From Nitrosomonas sp. (lineage in GTDB: Bacteria > Pseudomonadota > Gammaproteobacteria > Burkholderiales > Nitrosomonadaceae): a stretch of 64,000 nucleotides of DNA. The position numbers and the translations under genes were made by a program. The first letter of the stretch is position 1; every line of letters begins with the position of its first letter. The stretch is from NCBI GenBank assembly GCA_020890945.1, contig JAJHPK010000039.1, forward strand, positions 1 through 64,000, written 5' to 3'. Below, piece by piece: positions 1-10,482 of the stretch. Below the pieces are notes generated by a model. It searched no databases. It had not been told where the DNA came from and saw only the letters and a program-made list of their open reading frames with translations.

Positions 1-95
1 TAAGAGGTTATAATCTGTTAGCAGATGTAATCAATGGCGTTAAATTTGTTAACGGTATTAAACAAGCAGAGGATCAAAAACAGAATGCCGCTTGA
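1..95 (+). CDS. C-terminal tail of an unidentified protein (cut by window edge)
   Basis: A frame open from position 3 to a TGA at 93-95 encodes about 30 residues containing LLADVINGVKFVNG and a polar tail ending QKQNAA. The start lies outside the window. I do not recognise the family. Its place beside mobile-element debris makes a transposase tail possible, but nothing in these residues proves it. It could also be chance open sequence. Confidence 0.35.
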   Translation, partial: RGYNLLADVINGVKFVNGIKQAEDQKQNAA

Positions 96-399
96 TTCTC
101 TATACACCAGATTTGACTATAGCTCATTCTTACCCAACAGCAGTGCTGTTTTGTTGGCTGGTATATCAATGCTAAAACATTGAATTATTTTTTAACAAAA
201 TAATCACTTAATTTACTGTTTCTTAACATCTTTCTAGACTAACAGATTGTATCTGCTAGTCTAGAGCCTGGCCTTAATGATGAGTGTGTCTTTCTTAGAA
301 TTTCTATTGTTCTGAGATAAGAAACTGTTCTTATTTCATTAGAGACTTCTTCTAACGCGGGAGGTGGTGGATTGTTTTTGATCTACCGATTGCGTTCTA
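96..399. other. Non-coding stretch holding one copy of a 69-bp repeat
   Basis: No convincing gene. The only structured element is the repeat at 200-268, annotated separately. The rest is AT-rich and shows no tRNA, promoter or terminator that I can support. Confidence 0.5.
200..268 (+). repeat. 69-bp repeat, copy A (inverted partner at 48887-48955)
   Basis: Read on the plus strand, this segment matches the reverse complement of 48887-48955 over all 69 bases with four mismatches. Its right part (about 233-265) is an imperfect palindrome, with arms starting TCTAGACTA and ending TAGTCTAGA around a short centre, so it can form a hairpin. It follows an unidentified open-frame end and precedes a relaxase relic. 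Such a hairpin end could belong to a mobile element, a MITE-like element or a recombination site; which one is unknown. Confidence 0.85.
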
Positions 400-960
400 C
401 TTAAAGCATGCTGTTTCGATATCTGCTGCCGGTTTTGTTCAAGCCGCTTGTCATCAAAAGTGATGCGCATTTGGTTTCGTGCAGCCACTTCAGCAATCTG
501 AAGACAAAACGATTCTGGCCAGGTAACTGCCGTGCTTCTTCATGGCCACTTGTAAAATATCCACCAATACATCATGTGAGGTATCCGGCAGGACGATGAG
601 TCTTTTACCATCATCCCGGATGGTGGTTGATCCTGTTTTATAAGTGACTGTGCCAATTTTGGTGATCGATTCAATAGAACTGTCTTTAATGAAGCCATCC
701 TCGAAGTAGCCATTAGGTTTATCATGGCTTTGCTTGGACGATATCTGGTTACCCTTAAATTGACGGGATCTTCTGGATCGTAAAACAGCCAATGCTTCAG
801 GATTACAATTTTTTGCTTCTTTAGTTAACCAATCTAGCCACCCCATTGTGGAATGGCGGGTTTTAGAGTGCTGGTAGGCTTTCTGATAATCGCCTTTAAT
901 GAGACTGTGCTATCGTTGTTTTGAATTGCTGGTGTGCGGTTGCATACAATGCTTTTTGAG
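400..960 (-). pseudogene. Degraded conjugative relaxase (TraI/MobA type), C-terminal part
   Basis: Three consecutive reading frames on the minus strand together resemble the C-terminal region of TraI/MobA(P)-type relaxases. One frame (about 910-845) gives YQKAYQHSKTRHST leading into MGWLDWLTKEA (846 downward); the 490-846 frame continues with TTIRDDGKRLIVLPDTSHD, similar to the polyvalent-associated domain that ends such relaxases. After a frameshift near 520 the match resumes as MRITFDDKRLEQNRQQ down to about 405. The nuclease motifs are absent and frameshifts interrupt the rest, so it is a relic of an integrated conjugative element. The upper boundary is approximate. Family assignment is by recall of the motif pattern. 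Confidence 0.65.
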
Positions 961-974
961 CGAGTCCTCCGGCT

Positions 975-1337
975 TTAATACTTCTGGGCCGCAAGGCTGC
1001 ATGGATTCATCCTGATCAGGCAAAAATAAGAAAGGCAATCCATGTTCCTCTAAATACAATAACTTTGGCTGTTTTATTTCGGCAAAGCGGCAAGCATCCG
1101 AGCAGAGTATTTACTTACAAAGGTCGCTCAATTTCTTGGGCAAATAATACCAGTGCATGGAGAAATGCTTTGAAACGGGCCGGAATAGATAATTTCAGAT
1201 GGCATGACTTGCGCTGGTTGGCCCAGCAAGGTGCGCCCATGAATGTGTTACAGGAACTTGGTGGCAGGGAATCTGAAGAGATGGTTAGGCGGTATACTCA
1301 CCTCTCAACCCCCAACTTTTACAACACGCCGAATTAG
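975..1337 (+). pseudogene. Tyrosine recombinase (phage/ICE integrase), C-terminal fragment
   Basis: The frame reads AAWIHPDQAKIRKAIHVPLN, then RVFTYKGRSISW, FRWHDLR and QELGGRESEEMVRRYTHLS. This is the catalytic C-terminus of a tyrosine recombinase: the box II region around WHDLR and the final catalytic Tyr in RRYTHL. Compared with the usual WHDLRHTWASWLAQQG arrangement, about five residues after WHDLR are deleted, which removes the second box II His. No N-terminal DNA-binding domain is present. The fragment ends 79 bp from the 3' end of the tRNA gene at 1416-1492, the expected place for an integrase that used that tRNA as attachment site. Almost certainly inactive. Confidence 0.8.
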
Positions 1338-1415
1338 TTTCAAATGTCTTCATTGGCACAAATTTGGCACACCCTGAAAAAAAAGATTAGAGAAGCATAC
1401 TAACCTCTTGATTTT

Positions 1416-1492
<77 letters not shown>

Positions 1493-1507
1493 TTGCTTAC
1501 AAGAAAA

Positions 1508-3847
1508 TTAATTATTACCCGTATCTAAAAAGCTTCGTAGACGCTCGGACCGCGCAGGATGGCGCAATTTCCTCAAAGCTTTAGCTTCAATTTGACGAAT
1601 GCGCTCTCGAGTGACATCAAATTGCTTACCGACCTCTTCTAACGTATGATCGGTATTCATTTCAATGCCGAAACGCATCCGTAACACTTTCGCTTCACGC
1701 GGTGTTAAAGAATCCAATATATCTTTAGTAACGCCTCTCAAACTCGCATAAACAGCGGCATCAGAAGGCGCCATCGTAGCGGCATCTTCAATGAAATCAC
1801 CCAAATGCGAATCTTCATCGTCTCCAATAGGAGTTTCCATAGAAATCGGCTCTTTAGAGATCTTGAGGATTTTACGAATTTTCTCTTCGGGCATTTCCAT
1901 TTTTTCAGCCAATACTGCCGGCTCAGGTTCTTGACCGGTTTCCTGTAATATTTGGCGCGAAATACGGTTCATCTTGTTAATGGTTTCGATCATATGCACA
2001 GGAATACGAATAGTGCGCGCTTGATCAGCAATTGATCGAGTAATTGCTTGACGTATCCACCATGTGGCATAAGTCGAAAATTTATAACCACGTCGGTATT
2101 CAAATTTATCAACTGCTTTCATCAGGCCGATGTTTCCCTCTTGAATCAAATCAAGAAATTGCAACCCTCGATTGGTATATTTCTTGGCAATAGAAATTAC
2201 TAAGCGTAGATTGGCTTCTGTCATTTCGCGTTTAGCTCGGCGTGCTTTCGCTTCACCCGTCGACATTTTACGATTAATTTCTTTTAAGTCCTTAATCGGT
2301 ATACCAATAGAATCTTTCAACGACAATAGATTTTGTTGTTCTTCCATAATCGCAGGCTTATGATGCTCGAGCGCTTGACTATGCGGTTTATTCATTTTTA
2401 TTTCCTGATCAATCCATTGCAGGTTCGTCTCGTTTCCAGGAAAACTCTTAATAAAGTAATTACGTGGCATTTTTGCTTTAGTAACGCATAAGTCCATTAT
2501 TTTACGTTCGTAATTACGAACATTATTGACTAGATCGCGTTGTGTATCACATAACTTCTCCACCATTTTCGCTGAAAATCTTATAGCCATTAGCTCTGAC
2601 GAAATTCTTTCCTGCAATTCGATGTATCCAGAATCATGAGGACCCTTCTTTTCAAGAAGCGGCTGCATTTCATTATAAATATCGCGAATAATCGCAAAGC
2701 GCTCTAAGGCATCCTCTTTTAATTTCAAAAGATTAGCGCTCGCAATGGAAGCTGCATCCCCACCTTCCTCGTCTTCATTATCACTATCCAGATCACCGGC
2801 TTCTAACTCCTGAGCCAGCGAATCCTCTGAAAATTCCTCATTAATAATGTCTTGTGCATTAACATCCAATAAGCCATCGACAACTTCATCAATACGTAAT
2901 ACATCTTTCTCAATATCATTCGCTAATGCAACAATTCCTGCAATAATGGGCGGGCAGGCTGATATTGCCTGAATCATATGACGCAATCCACCCTCTATGC
3001 GTTTAGCAATTTCAATTTCACTTTCACGTGTCAATAATCCTACTGAACCCATTTCGCGCATATACATCCGCACAGGATCTGTGGTTCGCCCAAATTCAGA
3101 ATCAACTGTTGAAAGCGCCGCTTCAGCCTCTTCGGCCACATCTTCATCAGCCACGGCAGTAGCCGCGTCCGACATGAGTAATGTTTCAGTATCAGGTGCT
3201 TCATCGTGCACAGAGATACCCATATCGTTGATCATGCTAATAATGCCTTCGATCTGCTCGGCATCCAGCATATCATCTGGCAAATGATCGTTAATTTCAG
3301 CGTAGGTAAGATAACCGCGCTCTTTACCTAAACCGATTAAAATCTTTAGCCGCATCCGGCGTGCTTCAAGGTCTTGCAATAAAGCAGCACTTTGTCCAAC
3401 TGATAATGTTGAATCTAATGAATTCACTAAATCTTTATCTGAACCAGACTTTGTTTTCTTGACTGCTTTTCCTCTACCTTTCTTATTAGCAACGGCATCG
3501 ATAGTATCGTCAAAAGACGCATCGGTGATCTTATCGAGACTGACATCAACCTCGATCGCCGCGTTTTCTAAATCTAAAGCATCATCCACAAGAAATATTT
3601 TTTCATTTTTTGATGTTTCCGCTTTTGATTTTTTTTCTGCTTTAGTGCTTTTTTCTACTTTTTCTTTTTCTGTATCAGGAGAATTTTTGAGCTTTTTATT
3701 CATTTTATTTTCTGCATTTTTACTCGCTGTAGCTTCTTTCTCTTTTTTAGTCATTTTTTTATCAATATTTTCTGCTTTTTTAGTTATCGTTTTTTTAGCC
3801 ATCTCAACTGCATCACTTTTAGCTTTGAGTTCCTTTTTTTGGGGCAT
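1508..3847 (-). CDS. rpoD: RNA polymerase primary sigma factor (sigma-70, RpoD)
   Basis: Principal sigma factor that directs core RNA polymerase to housekeeping promoters. The protein is 779 residues from the ATG at 3847; a TTG four codons upstream is possible, but the ATG follows a GGAA-type ribosome site. An acidic/Lys-rich extension fills roughly the first 100 residues. Region 1.2 starts near [11 protein letters not shown]. Region 2 contains [18 protein letters not shown] and [14 protein letters not shown], which reads the -10 element. Region 4 ends with [19 protein letters not shown], the -35 helix-turn-helix. Last gene of the rpsU-yqeY-dnaG-rpoD block, 117 bp after dnaG. The Lys-rich N-terminus is typical of betaproteobacterial RpoD. 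Confidence 0.98.
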   Translation of the reverse strand: MPQKKELKAKSDAVEMAKKTITKKAENIDKKMTKKEKEATASKNAENKMNKKLKNSPDTEKEKVEKSTKAEKKSKAETSKNEKIFLVDDALDLENAAIEVDVSLDKITDASFDDTIDAVANKKGRGKAVKKTKSGSDKDLVNSLDSTLSVGQSAALLQDLEARRMRLKILIGLGKERGYLTYAEINDHLPDDMLDAEQIEGIISMINDMGISVHDEAPDTETLLMSDAATAVADEDVAEEAEAALSTVDSEFGRTTDPVRMYMREMGSVGLLTRESEIEIAKRIEGGLRHMIQAISACPPIIAGIVALANDIEKDVLRIDEVVDGLLDVNAQDIINEEFSEDSLAQELEAGDLDSDNEDEEGGDAASIASANLLKLKEDALERFAIIRDIYNEMQPLLEKKGPHDSGYIELQERISSELMAIRFSAKMVEKLCDTQRDLVNNVRNYERKIMDLCVTKAKMPRNYFIKSFPGNETNLQWIDQEIKMNKPHSQALEHHKPAIMEEQQNLLSLKDSIGIPIKDLKEINRKMSTGEAKARRAKREMTEANLRLVISIAKKYTNRGLQFLDLIQEGNIGLMKAVDKFEYRRGYKFSTYATWWIRQAITRSIADQARTIRIPVHMIETINKMNRISRQILQETGQEPEPAVLAEKMEMPEEKIRKILKISKEPISMETPIGDDEDSHLGDFIEDAATMAPSDAAVYASLRGVTKDILDSLTPREAKVLRMRFGIEMNTDHTLEEVGKQFDVTRERIRQIEAKALRKLRHPARSERLRSFLDTGNN

Positions 3848-3964
3848 ATTGAATTCCAATAATTAAATGGACATTAAAAAATTAAAAGCCGTTAATTATA
3901 GCAAATACTGCTAATGCTGGCATGCGAATTGTTAGTTGCGACATTTAATGAATCTTGATGCTTC

Positions 3965-5758
3965 TCACAACGAAGTTAATTGTTTTAATTCTTGTTTTTC
4001 TTCATCAGTTAACTGTGCCAATGATTTGCTATGTAGTTCGGCCTTGCGATGATTACGTTGCGCTTGCAGCAGTAACCGCTGTGCGCCCATGAATTCCTCC
4101 TCCAAATCAATCTTATCACTCCACTCCAACACTTCACTTTCAATATTTTCCAGAAGTTCTTTATAAGAAAAATCGTTAAAATAAGTCAAAACGGAATGTG
4201 TCAAAGGGCTTTCAACCAAATAAGCATGCTCATCGAGTAAATCAACCAATGCTTTTAATGCGTTTTGTTCTGAGTCATTTTCATCGCATTGGACAAGTAG
4301 TTTTCGATCAAGTTTAATAAGATAGTCCGGTCTGGACAACAACATCATAATGATTCTCCTGTAAGGTGTGGTTACCTTTCTCGTGTCATTATTTTTCTTA
4401 CGGTGTGTTTTTTGTATCGGCTTTGAATTTAATTGCACCAATCCTTCGATCTGATTTTGATCAATACCAGCCAGATCCTTTAACCGCTTTAACATTATCG
4501 AAACTAGCGCAGGTGCCTTAATTTGCTGCAATAATGGCTTTGCCTTATTGATTAATTTGGCACGACCTTCACTGGTTTGAAGATTAATACTGCCACATAA
4601 CTCTTTGAACATAAATTCGGATAAAGGCAAAGCATGCGTTAATTGCTGTTCAAAAAATTCCTTGCCATGACGACTGACATAGCTGTCCGGATCTTCACCT
4701 TCCGGCAAAAATAGAAAGCTCAAATATTTATTATCGGACAAAAACTCCAGACTGTTTTCCAGCGCGCGCCAAGCTGCTTTACGCCCCGCATTATCGCCGT
4801 CAAAACAAAAAACAATATTATCGGTTTGACGCATCAATCGTTGTATTTGAAAGCTTGTAATAGCCGTTCCTAATGTCGCTACAGTATAATCAATGCCATG
4901 CTGTGACAATGCGATCACATCCATATAACCTTCTACGACAATAACGCGATCACTTTCTCGAATAGCACGGCGTGCCGAGAAGAGATGATAGAGTTCACGA
5001 CCTTTTTCAAACAGAGTTGTTTCTGGAGAATTCAAATATTTTGGTTCCCCTTCGTCGATGATACGGCCACCAAACCCGATGATATTTCCTTTTAAATTCA
5101 CAATAGGAAACATAATTCGGTCTCTGAAGCGATCATATTGTTTATCGTGATCTACGATCACCAATCCGACCTGGCTCAATATGCTTCGCATTCGCTCTAA
5201 TTTGTAATCGGCAAATGCCTCACTTAACCCCTGCCAACCCGAAGGTGCATAACCAATACCAAATCGTGCTGCAGTTTGCCCGGACAATCCACGTTTCTTA
5301 AGATAAGCAATTGCTTTGTCAGATTTTTTAAGCTGTGATTTATAGAATTTTGCAGCAGTTTGCAAAACATTTAACAAATCTTGCGCGGAAATTTCAGCAT
5401 AGCTAGAAATGTCCTGCAACGACTCAAAATTTCCAAAGTTATCAGATTGCTTAGCAGGTACCGATGTTGTTGCCGGCACTTGCATTCCAGCATACTCGGC
5501 CAACTGAGTCACTGCCTCAACAAAACTTAATCCACTGTATTCCATCATAAAGCCAACAGCATTCCCATGCGCTCCGCAACCGAAACAATGATAAAACTGT
5601 TTTGACTGACTGACCGTAAAAGAAGGTGTTTTTTCGTTGTGAAAGGGGCAGCAAGCAACAAAATTTGCGCCCGCTTTTTTCAGTGGAATATATCGATCAA
5701 TGGCATCAACAATATCGATACGATTAAGCAAATCAACAATGAAAGGCTGAGGAATCAT
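3965..5758 (-). CDS. dnaG: DNA primase
   Basis: Synthesises RNA primers at the replication fork. The 597-residue protein has the N-terminal zinc-binding domain (CCPFHNEKTPSF followed by YHCFGCGAHGNAVGF), the RNA polymerase core with the TOPRIM motifs VIVVEGYMDVIAL and FCFDGDNAGRKAA, and a C-terminal helical region for DnaB contact. Length and motif order are normal. It lies in the macromolecular synthesis block between yqeY and rpoD, all on the minus strand, so primase and sigma factor are probably co-transcribed from the rpsU promoter with possible internal promoters. Confidence 0.98.
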   Translation of the reverse strand: MIPQPFIVDLLNRIDIVDAIDRYIPLKKAGANFVACCPFHNEKTPSFTVSQSKQFYHCFGCGAHGNAVGFMMEYSGLSFVEAVTQLAEYAGMQVPATTSVPAKQSDNFGNFESLQDISSYAEISAQDLLNVLQTAAKFYKSQLKKSDKAIAYLKKRGLSGQTAARFGIGYAPSGWQGLSEAFADYKLERMRSILSQVGLVIVDHDKQYDRFRDRIMFPIVNLKGNIIGFGGRIIDEGEPKYLNSPETTLFEKGRELYHLFSARRAIRESDRVIVVEGYMDVIALSQHGIDYTVATLGTAITSFQIQRLMRQTDNIVFCFDGDNAGRKAAWRALENSLEFLSDNKYLSFLFLPEGEDPDSYVSRHGKEFFEQQLTHALPLSEFMFKELCGSINLQTSEGRAKLINKAKPLLQQIKAPALVSIMLKRLKDLAGIDQNQIEGLVQLNSKPIQKTHRKKNNDTRKVTTPYRRIIMMLLSRPDYLIKLDRKLLVQCDENDSEQNALKALVDLLDEHAYLVESPLTHSVLTYFNDFSYKELLENIESEVLEWSDKIDLEEEFMGAQRLLLQAQRNHRKAELHSKSLAQLTDEEKQELKQLTSL

Positions 5759-5849
5759 TTCATGGATTCAATAACACTCAGCAACGATTATAAAGACATT
5801 CAGACTAATTTTACAAAAATTAGCCGATTGTATTTATTAATGTAAGCAC

Positions 5850-6296
5850 TTAGCTTGATAGTTTTTCTTTAATGAGCGAGGATACTTTACCCATATCAGC
5901 GCGCCCGGCAAGCTGCGGCTTCAATAATGACATCACCTTGCCCATGTCTTGCATCCCTTGAGCATTAGATGCGGCAATCGCTTCATTCAGCAATACCGCA
6001 ATCTCAGCATCACTTAAAGCTTGTGGCATATAATCGGTCAGAATCGATACTTCTTCTTTCTCTTTATCTGCCAAATCGATTCTTTGCGCTGCTTCGTATT
6101 GCGCAATCGAATCTTTACGTTGTTTAAGCATCTTCTCGATTACCGCAACGATTGCGGCATCATCTAACACAATGCGCTCATCGACTTCGCGCTGCTTAAT
6201 CGCTGCTTGCAATAAGCGAATCGTATCCCGCCGCTTAATATCACCAGAACGCATAGCGGCTTTCATATCTTCAGTAATCTTTTGCTTTAAGCTCAT
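5850..6296 (-). CDS. yqeY: GatB/YqeY domain protein
   Basis: A 148-residue protein starting MSLKQKITEDMKAAMRSGD; the ATG at 6296 is preferred over an upstream hydrophobic in-frame extension that is not family-like. YqeY proteins resemble the tRNA-binding tail of GatB; their exact role is unsettled, although an effect on tRNA-dependent amidation has been proposed. The typical features DTIRLLQAAIKQREVD and MGKVMSLLKPQL...DMGKVSSLIKE are present. It commonly sits between rpsU and dnaG in proteobacteria, as here, and is probably part of that operon. Confidence 0.93.
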   Translation of the reverse strand: MSLKQKITEDMKAAMRSGDIKRRDTIRLLQAAIKQREVDERIVLDDAAIVAVIEKMLKQRKDSIAQYEAAQRIDLADKEKEEVSILTDYMPQALSDAEIAVLLNEAIAASNAQGMQDMGKVMSLLKPQLAGRADMGKVSSLIKEKLSS

Positions 6297-6387
6297 AATC
6301 CATATAAAAATCGCAAAACAAACTACAGAAAAGAATACATACCAACTCAAAAAAACTTAGGGATTTATCTGCTATTTTCAACCAAAA

Positions 6388-6600
6388 TCAATAAAGTTTA
6401 GGAGGTAACAACTGACTACGTAACCGTTTGTAGTTTCTTTTTACAGCAGCAGCTAATTTACGCTTACGTTCGGTGGTAGGTTTTTCATAAAATTCACGAG
6501 CACGTAATTCAGTCAAAATACCTGTTTTTTCAATAGACCGTTTAAATCGCCGCATTGCCACTTCAAATGGTTCATTTTCCTTAACTTTAATGGTCGTCAT
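6388..6600 (-). CDS. rpsU: 30S ribosomal protein S21
   Basis: Small basic ribosomal protein of 70 residues, starting [20 protein letters not shown] and carrying the conserved [18 protein letters not shown] segment. A strong ribosome site, AAGGAG, lies six bases before the ATG. It is the promoter-proximal gene of the rpsU-yqeY-dnaG-rpoD block and is divergent from tsaD. Confidence 0.98.
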   Translation of the reverse strand: MTTIKVKENEPFEVAMRRFKRSIEKTGILTELRAREFYEKPTTERKRKLAAAVKRNYKRLRSQLLPPKLY

Positions 6601-6622
6601 AAATCTCCTTTAGATCAATTGA

Positions 6623-6652
6623 TATATAATGCAAATATGTAAAAATCGGCAA
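6623..6652 (-). promoter_or_regulatory. Probable sigma-70 promoter of the rpsU-dnaG-rpoD operon
   Basis: On the minus strand a TTGCCG hexamer (6652-6647) is followed after 18 bases by TATATA (6628-6623), a short distance upstream of the rpsU ribosome site. It lies in the 129-bp divergent gap between rpsU and tsaD. Assigned by eye; the -35 is a partial match. Confidence 0.5.
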
Positions 6653-6729
6653 GACGAAAAGCTGCAAATTATAACACCAACGATATTCTATCTCCAAGAA
6701 AAACAACTTATTTTTCCTTTATTTTCTCC

Positions 6730-7767
6730 ATGCTTGTTCTAGGTATCGAAACTTCCTGCGATGAAACAGGAATAGCACTTTTTGACACGCAAGAAGGCTT
6801 ACTAAGTCATGCACTGCATTCGCAGATCGCAATGCATAATGAATATGGTGGCGTAGTCCCGGAATTAGCTTCGCGTGATCATATCCGACGCATTTTACCG
6901 CTTATTCAACAAACACTTTTTTCGGCAAATCGTTCATTAAATCAAATCAATGCCATTGCCTATACGCAAGGCCCTGGATTGGCAGGTGCTTTGCTGGTCG
7001 GTGCCAGTGTTGGTTCAGCACTTAGCTATGCGCTTAATATTCCTGCGATTGGCATCCATCATTTGGAAGGACATTTGCTATCTCCTCTGTTATCAACGCC
7101 CGCCCCTACTTTTCCTTTTGTTGCGCTACTTGTATCAGGAGGACATACGCAATTGATGCGGGTTAATTCAATAGGACAATACGAATTATTGGGTGAAACC
7201 GTTGATGACGCAGCCGGCGAAGCATTTGATAAAACCGCAAAATTGTTAGGATTAGGATATCCCGGCGGTGCAGCTTTATCAAAACTAGCACAACAGGGAC
7301 AATCAGGACGCTTCAAACTTCCGAGACCTATGCTAAACAGTGGAAATCTTAACTTTAGTTTCAGCGGATTAAAAACCGCAGTGTTAACTTTAACAAACAA
7401 ACACCAATCAACGCCACAAACGCTTGCCGACATTGCATTGGCATTTCAAGAAGCAATCGTCGAAGTGCTCATAGAGAAATCACTATCCGCTTTATCACAA
7501 ACGAATCTTAAACAATTAGTCGTAGCAGGCGGTGTTGGCGCGAATGATCAATTGCGAAAAAAGCTAAGCCTTAAAGCCAACAAGGCTGGAATAACGGTTT
7601 TTTACCCCGAATTAGAATTCTGTACGGATAATGGAGCGATGATCGCTTTAGCAGGTGCTCTGCGGCTACAAGCAGAACATAACAATAAATTATCGCAGCC
7701 CACACGCAGTTTTACCGTGCGTCCACGCTGGAATCTGGCAGAACTCACTTTCACTCATGACCGTTGA
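6730..7767 (+). CDS. tsaD: tRNA N6-adenosine threonylcarbamoyltransferase TsaD
   Basis: Transfers the threonylcarbamoyl group to A37 of ANN-decoding tRNAs together with TsaB and TsaE. The 345-residue protein starts [19 protein letters not shown] and contains the metal-binding HxxxH in the [12 protein letters not shown] segment, [14 protein letters not shown], and the C-terminal [16 protein letters not shown] and [12 protein letters not shown] motifs. Divergent from rpsU, a very common neighbour pair. No clear Shine-Dalgarno sequence precedes the ATG. Its stop is one base from the stop of the convergent plsY gene. Confidence 0.98.
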   Translation: MLVLGIETSCDETGIALFDTQEGLLSHALHSQIAMHNEYGGVVPELASRDHIRRILPLIQQTLFSANRSLNQINAIAYTQGPGLAGALLVGASVGSALSYALNIPAIGIHHLEGHLLSPLLSTPAPTFPFVALLVSGGHTQLMRVNSIGQYELLGETVDDAAGEAFDKTAKLLGLGYPGGAALSKLAQQGQSGRFKLPRPMLNSGNLNFSFSGLKTAVLTLTNKHQSTPQTLADIALAFQEAIVEVLIEKSLSALSQTNLKQLVVAGGVGANDQLRKKLSLKANKAGITVFYPELEFCTDNGAMIALAGALRLQAEHNNKLSQPTRSFTVRPRWNLAELTFTHDR

Positions 7768-7768
7768 C

Positions 7769-8383
7769 TCATTTCTGAGAAGATTTCTGGTCGCCGATAC
7801 GCTGCTCTTTACCAGAAAGCAAATTCACAATATTCGACTGATGACGCCAAATTAATATCATGGACATGATTAAAACCGCCAAGAAATAATCGGTGGATTC
7901 GGAAATACTGAACATATAAATGGGCGCAAGAATAGCGGCTACGATCGCCGACAAAGAGGATATGCGCGAGACGATAGCTGTTAGCAGCCACGTAGCAATA
8001 GCCATTAACCCCACCCAAATATTTAAACCTAACAGCACACCCACGGCTGTTGCTACCCCTTTACCACCACGGAAACGCAAAAATACTGGAAAAATATGCC
8101 CCAAAAAAACAGATAGAGCGACGACCGCGATAGCCTTATGATCCAATCCCCATAAAGGCGCATAATATTGTGCCAAAGCAACGGCCAACCAACCTTTTCC
8201 CGCATCGCCTAATAAGGTCACAATGGCCGCAGATCTTTTGCCACTGCGCAAAACATTGGTTGCCCCAGGATTCTTCGAACCATAGGTGCGTGGATCAGGT
8301 AATTTAAACAACCAGCTGGAAATCATGGCAAATGAAACAGATCCCAGCAAATAGGCAATTACAGCAAACATCAGGAGCGTCAT
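7769..8383 (-). CDS. plsY: Glycerol-3-phosphate acyltransferase PlsY
   Basis: Inner-membrane enzyme that acylates glycerol-3-phosphate at position 1 from acyl-phosphate, the first step of phospholipid synthesis. The 204 residues hold about five membrane segments and the family loops YGSKNPGATNVLRSGKR and FLRFRGGKGVATAVGVLLG. Convergent with tsaD and divergent from folB; tsaD-plsY-folB is a standard proteobacterial neighbourhood. Confidence 0.97.
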   Translation of the reverse strand: MTLLMFAVIAYLLGSVSFAMISSWLFKLPDPRTYGSKNPGATNVLRSGKRSAAIVTLLGDAGKGWLAVALAQYYAPLWGLDHKAIAVVALSVFLGHIFPVFLRFRGGKGVATAVGVLLGLNIWVGLMAIATWLLTAIVSRISSLSAIVAAILAPIYMFSISESTDYFLAVLIMSMILIWRHQSNIVNLLSGKEQRIGDQKSSQK

Positions 8384-8498
8384 ATCATTAGCAGTGATTC
8401 AAAAAAATAAAATCCGAGCACTGACCTATTCATATTACACTCGGCAGTTCTTCATTGAAGATTACATTAAACACAATGCAACGTTATTTTAATCATTT

Positions 8499-8849
8499 AT
8501 GGATATAATTTTTATACGCGATTTTAGAGTCAAAACTCTGATTGGAATTTACCCTTGGGAACGTAAAGTTCCACAAAACATTCGATTAGATTTGGAAATC
8601 GCTCTTCCAAACAACCTTGCCTGTCATTCAGATAACATCAAGGACGCACTTGATTACGCTTTGATCATCGAAAAAATCAACTCGCTTCTGAGTGAAAAAC
8701 ACTTTTCTTTGTTAGAAGCGTTAGCTGAGAATATCGCTGTTACTATTTTGCACAATTTTCGTTCACCTTGGGTAAAAGTAAGCGTCGCTAAACTGAGCAT
8801 TATTCCCGGTGTTCAAGAATTAGGCGTATGTATCGAAAGACGATTATAG
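8499..8849 (+). CDS. folB: Dihydroneopterin aldolase
   Basis: Folate pathway enzyme that cleaves 7,8-dihydroneopterin to 6-hydroxymethyl-dihydropterin and glycolaldehyde. The 116-residue protein starts MDIIFIRDFRVKTLIGIYPW, has the catalytic-region segment SLLEALAENIA and ends with the GVQELGVCIERRL strand. Length is normal. It runs divergently from plsY and stands alone, converging on the SlyD-like gene. Confidence 0.95.
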   Translation: MDIIFIRDFRVKTLIGIYPWERKVPQNIRLDLEIALPNNLACHSDNIKDALDYALIIEKINSLLSEKHFSLLEALAENIAVTILHNFRSPWVKVSVAKLSIIPGVQELGVCIERRL

Positions 8850-8903
8850 TGATCGACAAAAATAACCTAACATTCTTTTAAAGCCGCTTGCGCTGATTAT
8901 GAA

Positions 8904-9383
8904 TTAATGAGTATGTCCATGGCCGTCATGCACATGTTGATGCAAAATTTCTTCTGCAGTCGCCGAGCGAACGTCGGTGATAGTGCATGAAAAATTGAGT
9001 GACATGCCAGCAAAAGGATGATTCGCATCAACGATGACCGTGTCATCAGTAATATCGGTTACTTTGTAAATCAACACATCATCGGAATTTTCCGCTCCGC
9101 CCTCAAAATGCATACCAACCGATACGTTATCAGGAAATGCGTCGCGAGGCTCAACGCGAATCAATTCAGAATCGTATTCACCGAAAGTGTCTTCCGGTTC
9201 CATCGAAATAGAACAATGATAGCCTACCTCTTTTTCGTGAAGCTTTTCTTCGACTAAAGGAAAAATACCACCATAACCACCGTGTAAGTAGCTGATTGGA
9301 GTTTCAGTTTTTTCGAGAATATTCCCCTCGGTATCTGATAATTCGTAATTCAATGAAACAATAGTGTTTTTTTCGACGCGCAT
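8904..9383 (-). CDS. FKBP-type peptidyl-prolyl isomerase, SlyD-like
   Basis: A 159-residue protein from the ATG at 9383 (MRVEKNTIVSLNYELSD); upstream in-frame codons are not family-like and would run into rnhB. The FKBP half-domain is interrupted by an insert-in-flap domain, as in SlyD (SYLHGGYGGIFPLVEEKL, then the EPRDAFPDNVSVGMHFEG region and VDANHPFAGMSLNF). The C-terminus is His-rich (HQHVHDGHGHTH), consistent with a nickel- or metal-binding tail. Likely a cytosolic folding helper with metal-storage capacity. It lies 16 bp after rnhB. Confidence 0.9.
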   Translation of the reverse strand: MRVEKNTIVSLNYELSDTEGNILEKTETPISYLHGGYGGIFPLVEEKLHEKEVGYHCSISMEPEDTFGEYDSELIRVEPRDAFPDNVSVGMHFEGGAENSDDVLIYKVTDITDDTVIVDANHPFAGMSLNFSCTITDVRSATAEEILHQHVHDGHGHTH

Positions 9384-9399
9384 TGTAAAAATCCTTTTG

Positions 9400-10029
9400 T
9401 TAATAATCAAACTTTAATAATCTTATCGGCGCAAAACTTTTACGGTGAATCTCGCTAGGACCGTATCGTTCCAATGCTACTAAGTGTTTCCGAGTTGGGT
9501 ACCCTTTATGTTGATCAAAACCATAATAAGGAAAATGGGTATGCAATCGTTGCATTTCAAGATCACGTTCGGTTTTTGCCAAAATCGAGGCTGCCGATAT
9601 TTCAGGTATCAATGAATCGCCACGAATTATTGCGCGTACCGGATAAGATAACGTTGGGCTATGTATTCCATCGACCAATACTTGGTCGGGAATAACGGTC
9701 AAACTTTCAACAGCGCGTTTCATCGCTAACAAACTAGCCCGCAAAATATTAAATTGATCGATCTCTTTTACTGATGCCGAGGCAATTGCCCACGCTTTTG
9801 CATGGTTTTTAATGGCAATCGCAAGTAACGAACGTTTAGATGCGCTCAATTTCTTTGAATCATCCAAACCTTCAATGCAATGACCCTTGCCTAAAATCAC
9901 GCAAGCTGCATAAACGGGTCCGGCTAACGGTCCTCTTCCAGCCTCATCGACACCACAAATGATTGTATCGTCATGACAATACTGAGTGCTTGAACCAATC
10001 ATTTGGATAGCTACTTTATCATCATGCAA
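9400..10029 (-). CDS. rnhB: Ribonuclease HII
   Basis: Removes ribonucleotides and RNA primers from DNA. The [19 protein letters not shown] motif carries the first catalytic acids, LVDGIHSP another, and [10 protein letters not shown] is the family signature. The 209-residue length includes about 22 residues before the first motif; the second Met (MIGSSTQY) could equally be the start. It directly follows fabZ (18 bp), whereas in most proteobacteria lpxA and lpxB lie between them. Confidence 0.97.
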   Translation of the reverse strand: MHDDKVAIQMIGSSTQYCHDDTIICGVDEAGRGPLAGPVYAACVILGKGHCIEGLDDSKKLSASKRSLLAIAIKNHAKAWAIASASVKEIDQFNILRASLLAMKRAVESLTVIPDQVLVDGIHSPTLSYPVRAIIRGDSLIPEISAASILAKTERDLEMQRLHTHFPYYGFDQHKGYPTRKHLVALERYGPSEIHRKSFAPIRLLKFDY

Positions 10030-10047
10030 GGATGTTGATATGGCACG

Positions 10048-10482
10048 CTACAAATCTCTTACCGTACACATGAGCGTAGCTTCCGTAACCAATTGATCAT
10101 CTACCTCTGCTCGCGCAGAATACTTCCACAACCCCTTGATTTCTCGCTCTATAGCAACTTTTAAAATCAATTGATCACCAGGAATCACAGGTTTTTTGAA
10201 ACGCACACCATCGATACCGACAAAATAATAAACTTTATCGTCTCGATTACCAACATTTTCTGTTTTCAAAGTTAACAGAGCCGCTGCTTGCGCAAGTGCT
10301 TCCACAATCAATACACCCGGCATTACAGGATGATGAGGAAAATGGCCTGAAAAAAAAGGTTCGTTGATTGACACATTTTTTAGCGCCTCGATATTTTTGC
10401 CCGCTTCGTAAGAAATGACTCTATCGACGAGTAAAATCGGATAACGGTGTGGCAAATACTTAAGAATTTGATGAATATCCAT
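10048..10482 (-). CDS. fabZ: 3-hydroxyacyl-ACP dehydratase FabZ
   Basis: Fatty-acid elongation dehydratase. The 144 residues begin [20 protein letters not shown] and contain the hot-dog catalytic segment [20 protein letters not shown] with the catalytic His and Glu. It is preceded 69 bp upstream by ompH, with no lpxD between, and followed by rnhB with no lpxA/lpxB. Confidence 0.98.
   Translation of the reverse strand: MDIHQILKYLPHRYPILLVDRVISYEAGKNIEALKNVSINEPFFSGHFPHHPVMPGVLIVEALAQAAALLTLKTENVGNRDDKVYYFVGIDGVRFKKPVIPGDQLILKVAIEREIKGLWKYSARAEVDDQLVTEATLMCTVRDL

Noticed and set aside
1508..3847. Unusual Lys/acid-rich N-terminus of RpoD as a novel domain
   Set aside because: Long charged extensions are common in betaproteobacterial primary sigma factors.
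3459..3866. 135-codon plus-strand frame rich in Ser, Phe and Leu opposite rpoD
   Set aside because: It is the complement of the Lys-rich N-terminal coding region of rpoD and has no ribosome site or family features.
8904..9383. His-rich tail of the SlyD-like protein as something new
   Set aside because: Metal-binding His-rich tails are a known feature of SlyD-type isomerases.
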